In this document: positions 61,003-64,000 of the stretch, piece after piece
Position numbering within the stretch: position 1 is the first letter of the stretch
Layout: each line of letters starts with the position of its first letter
Assembly: GCA_963781305.1 (NCBI GenBank)
Contig: CAWAFL010000014.1
Coordinates: 186,001-250,000 of the forward strand
Direction of reading: 5' to 3'
Length of the DNA stretch: 64,000 nucleotides
Origin: DASXMT01 sp963781305
GTDB lineage: Bacteria; Actinomycetota; Acidimicrobiia; Acidimicrobiales; RAAP-2
Translations under genes and position numbers: made by a program
The notes under the pieces: model-generated
Seen by the model: only the letters and a program-made list of their open reading frames with translations
Told to the model about the DNA's origin: nothing
Databases searched by the model: none

Positions 61003-62225
61003 GCGCAACGAGCGGCTCGAACGCCTCCCCTGCCTCCAGCACCCCCCGGCCCTCCGGGGGCGCCCGGCGGGCCTCCGGGCCCTCCCGGCGGGTGCATCCC
61101 GCACTGCACACCCGGTTCTGCGAGCTGGTGGGTGTCGACTACCCCATCGTCCAGACCGGCATGGGCTGGGTGGCCGGCCCCCGGCTGGTGGCGGCCACGG
61201 CCGAAGCAGGTGGGCTGGGCATCCTGGCTTCGGCCACCATGACCTTCGAGCAGATGGTGACAGCCATCGATGACGTGCGATCCCGCACCGACCGTCCCTT
61301 CGGCGTCAACATGCGCACCGACGTGGCCGACGTGGCTGACCGGGTGGCGCTGATGATCAAGAACGGCATCAAGGTGGCCAGCTTCGCCCAGGCTCCCAAC
61401 CCCGAGCTCGTATCCCGCTGTCGCGACGCCGGGCTCGTCGTCATGCCCACCATCGGAGCCAAACGCCACGCCGAGAAGGTGGCCGAGTGGGGCGTTGACG
61501 CCGTCATCGCCCAGGGCGGCGAGGGCGGCGGCCACACCGGAACCGTCCCCACCACGCTCCTGACGCCGTCGGTGGTCGACGCCGTGGGTGACAAGGTGGC
61601 GGTCATCGCCGCCGGCGGGTTCTTCGACGGGCGTGGCCTGGTGGCCGCCTTGTCCTACGGCGCCTCGGGGATCGCCATGGGCACCCGCTTCCTCCTTTCA
61701 CAGGAGAGCCGCGTGCCCGACGCGGTCAAGCAGCTGTACCTGGGCACGCCGGTGACGGGCACAGTCGTGTCCAAGACCATCGACGGCGCGCCCCAGCGGG
61801 TGATCCGGACGGCCTTGGTCGACCACCTCGAGCGTGCGAGCTGGATCCGGAACCTGCCCCGGGCCCTGGCCAATGCCTACGCCTTCCGGCAGGAGACCCA
61901 GACCTCGATGCTCGAGCTCCTGAAGGAGGGCCGGGCCATGAAGCAGGGGAGCGAGCTCTCCTGGTCCCAGGTGGTCATGGCGGCCAACGCGCCCATGATG
62001 ACCAAGGCCGCGCTGGTCGACGGGCGCACCGACGTCGGCGTTCTGCCCACCGGTCAGGTCGTGGGGACGATCGAGGAGCTGCCGACGGTGGCCGATCTGA
62101 TCGGCCGGATCGTGGACGAGGCGACAGCAGTGCTGGACGGGTTCGCGGAAGCCGGCGGTTCGGGCGCTGGGGCCGGTTCGGCTGGCGTGGGTTCGGCCGG
62201 AGCCGGTTCGGCCGGGACAGGTTAG
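60999..62225 (+). CDS. ipdC: IpdC-like flavin-dependent reductase (nitronate monooxygenase family)
   Basis: The 408-residue product has the FMN barrel of 2-nitropropane dioxygenase-like enzymes (PIVQTGMGWVAGPRLVAA; GVDAVIAQGGEGGGHTG; VIAAGGFFDGRGLVAALSYG). In the steroid pathway IpdC forms HIEC-CoA, the substrate of EchA20. It has an extra 30-residue Ser/Pro-rich N-terminus and a Gly/Ala/Ser-repeat tail (GSGAGAGSAGVGSAGAGS). The gene ends the ipd operon. Confidence 0.87.
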   Translation: MSATSGSNASPASSTPRPSGGARRASGPSRRVHPALHTRFCELVGVDYPIVQTGMGWVAGPRLVAATAEAGGLGILASATMTFEQMVTAIDDVRSRTDRPFGVNMRTDVADVADRVALMIKNGIKVASFAQAPNPELVSRCRDAGLVVMPTIGAKRHAEKVAEWGVDAVIAQGGEGGGHTGTVPTTLLTPSVVDAVGDKVAVIAAGGFFDGRGLVAALSYGASGIAMGTRFLLSQESRVPDAVKQLYLGTPVTGTVVSKTIDGAPQRVIRTALVDHLERASWIRNLPRALANAYAFRQETQTSMLELLKEGRAMKQGSELSWSQVVMAANAPMMTKAALVDGRTDVGVLPTGQVVGTIEELPTVADLIGRIVDEATAVLDGFAEAGGSGAGAGSAGVGSAGAGSAGTG

Positions 62226-62310
62226 GCCGGGTCGGGTTCCACGGGCAGCGGTTCAGCCGGGACCGGGGCTTAACCGATTCGACCCCGTCGGCTCGACGGG
62301 CCCTATGCCA

Positions 62311-63268
62311 TCAACAGCTGAAGTTGTTCCCGCCGTTGCATCCGTTGTTGGCGCCGACGACGGCCACGATGAGGATGAGGATGCCGATGGCCACCACGCA
62401 GAATCCGACGATGATCCCGGCCAGGGCCAGACCACTCCCGGTTTGAGTTCCCTCGGACCTCTGGATCTGAGAGCGAGCTATGAAGCCGAAGATGATCCCG
62501 AGGATGGAGGGGATCCCGAGAAAGAAGACCCCCCCGATAGCGCAGATCAACGAGGCAATGGCCAAGCCGTTGTTCTTGGGCCCCATCGGCGTGACGTAGC
62601 CATAGGCCGGGGCTCCGTACCCGGCCGGCGGGTACTGGCCTGGTGGGTAGACCTGGTGGAACCTGACCTGGCGCGTACTGACCTTGGGCGTACTGGCCTT
62701 GGGCGTACTGGCCTTGTGGGTACTGACCCTGTGGGTATTGCCCATAGGCCCCTTGGGGATACTGGCCCTGGGGGTACTGCGGGCTGCCGTACGCCGACTG
62801 GGGGTACTGGCCCTGGGGGTACGAGGCCTGCGGGTAGGCGGCCTGCGGCTGGCCCTGGGACGGCTGGGCCTGTTCGGATCCTGCCGTATAGCCGGGGTGC
62901 TGGTACCACCGGCCGTCTGAGGCCTGGTACCAACCGGAGAGATCTGTATCAGGCGCTGTCCCTGGTTGCGTGGGGTGCGTCGGCTCCGTGGGTTGGGTCG
63001 GCTGGGCGGGTTGCGTCGGCTGCGTGGATTGTGTCGGCTGTGCAGGCGACGCGGTAGGAGGTGGAGACGTCCCAACCTGCGTGGGTTCTGGGGACGACAT
63101 CCCGACCTGGGCGTCTGCCGTCGCCTCCCCTTGTGCTTCGCCTTCGGTTCCGGGTTCTGTGGAATACCCGGTTGGGTTCTCACTACCGGGGTCGGCGCTG
63201 TTCCCGCTGCCCTGATCGGTAGTCACTCGCTTCGGTATAGCACCACTATGGGAGGTCAATTCGGTCAT
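62311..63268 (-). CDS. DUF4190 membrane protein with QYPQG repeats, one frameshift
   Basis: The N-terminal part (from ATG 63268) is Pro/Gln/Thr-rich with GWYQASDGRWYQ, a DUF2510-like motif common in Acidimicrobiia. Next come about ten repeats of QGQY(P/A). Near 62655-62670 the frame shifts, then PKNNGLAIASLICAIGGVFF and SGLALAGIIVGFCVVAIGIL give the two helices of DUF4190, with a Cys-containing end (NGCNGGNNFSC). The indel could be a sequencing error in the repeat zone. Function unknown. Confidence 0.75.
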
Positions 63269-63876
63269 GTCGGCTTGGTCCGGGCCTGGGGCCCGACGAC
63301 CATCAGGGACACTGGCCGAGCGCTGTGAACTGGCTGGCGTAGGCATCAGTTTGCGTTGGGACGTCGTTGGTACGGCATTTGAGCGGGCGTCTGTGCGGCG
63401 TCGGGGGCCAACATATCCGTAGCGGAGGATGGTATCGATGCTGCTAGAGACCATTGACACACCACTGAAGACCAAGACGGACCACTGAACGGCACGGCGT
63501 TTTCCAAGCACCTCACAGCGATCGAGATCAACCAGTCGGGCAACGATTGTGCCGCAAACAACTGGTCTTCAGGGTCGCTGTTGCACGGGTAATTCGGCGG
63601 GCAACGGGCTGCTGGAGATGTAGAGGGGTCGCCACTGCGGTGAAGACGCCGATGATCGGCTTGCCGCAGTCTCCCTAGGAGGGCCGAGTTGGGTAGGCGG
63701 GGTCGGCGTCTGGCTGGCGGTGGTGCGCACTGTCCAGGCGAGGCGGAGGCGGCTACCACGCGAGATAGCGTTCTTGTCGGTAGTTCTTGGGTCGGATGGC
63801 CGGATTCGTCTGGCGGTGGCGTCCCAAGGAAGCATCCGGGTGCAATCGCATCTGGCATCAACCCCGGAGCATCGTG
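63269..63876. other. 608-base stretch without a recognised gene
   Basis: Frames are open on both strands, but none gives a protein-like sequence. It separates the DUF4190 gene from the divergent DUF3817-like gene. No repeat or RNA gene was recognised. Confidence 0.4.
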
Positions 63877-64000
63877 ATGGGAATCATCAAAGTTGTCCGC
63901 TGGACGGCATACGTCGAAGCGACACTGTTCATCTTGCTGCTCATCGCAGTCGTGATTCAGGCCACCGGGCACGGGTCGTTGCCCGCAGCGATCGTCGGTT
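63877..64000 (+). CDS. DUF3817-like membrane protein, N-terminal part only
   Basis: From ATG 63877 the frame is open to the window end: MGIIKVVRWTAYVEATLFI, then a hydrophobic helix and IQATGHGSLPAAIVG. The start resembles small DUF3817 membrane proteins, which begin with an RW-x-A-x-x-E helix. CGGAGC lies upstream. The C-terminal part is outside the window. Confidence 0.55.
   Translation, partial: MGIIKVVRWTAYVEATLFILLLIAVVIQATGHGSLPAAIVG

Noticed and set aside
62650..62860. CRISPR-like or satellite repeats
   Set aside because: The short period repeats here encode QGQY(P/A) units in the DUF4190 protein and are not spaced by unique sequence.
1..64000. CRISPR array
   Set aside because: I saw no series of regularly spaced repeats with unique spacers; the repeats found are isolated pairs or coding repeats.

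Overview
The window is GC-rich, densely coded DNA from an actinomycete-type bacterium. The evidence is an F420-dependent LLM oxidoreductase, mycothiol-type enzymes (a TIGR03086 protein and a DsbA/Rv2466c-like protein), a three-gene PntA/PntAb/PntB transhydrogenase and a Mycobacterium-like steroid-catabolism gene set. A 'GWYQASDGRWY' motif in a DUF4190 protein hints at Acidimicrobiia; this placement is inference. Several reading frames carry isolated indels, so some 'broken' genes may be sequencing errors.

Left part (1-20.5 kb): mixed redox and stress genes, each with its own regulator. They include two related SDR reductases (one cut by the window edge), TetR regulators, a serine-hydrolase homologue without its catalytic residues, a quinone-oxidoreductase gene with two compensating frameshifts, a flavin amine oxidase, a divergent MFS/LysR pair, F420 and cupin genes, a DyP peroxidase with an encapsulin-targeting tail, a DsbA-like protein, a truncated haemoglobin and small membrane proteins.

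Middle (20.5-38 kb): a ResA/TlpA-like protein interrupted by one in-frame TGA exactly at the expected redox cysteine and followed by a hairpin of bacterial SECIS type, so a probable selenoprotein. Then come a DrrAB-type ABC exporter, an orphan SdhB abutting a truncated LysR gene, a fused tandem gamma-carbonic-anhydrase-like protein with complementary histidines, a decayed OsmC gene, MarR and SDR genes, a large LuxR (LAL) regulator, an AlkA-type glycosylase and a UvrA2-like ATPase.

Right part (38-64 kb): a lipid/steroid block. It holds DUF35 plus two thiolase-fold proteins in the order of Rv3521-Rv3523, an acyl-CoA ligase coupled to a biotin-carrier/carboxyltransferase fusion, a SRPBCC protein and a CYP125/142-like P450. 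A degenerate island-like stretch (49.1-54.8 kb) follows. It has a partial methyltransferase copy, a relaxase remnant, diverged direct repeats and a tRNA-Ala at its edge, and it surrounds an intact MarR-MFS-isochorismatase-USP operon. The window ends with the pnt genes, the echA20-ipdA-ipdB-ipdC operon for opening steroid rings C and D, a DUF4190 protein and the start of a DUF3817-like gene.
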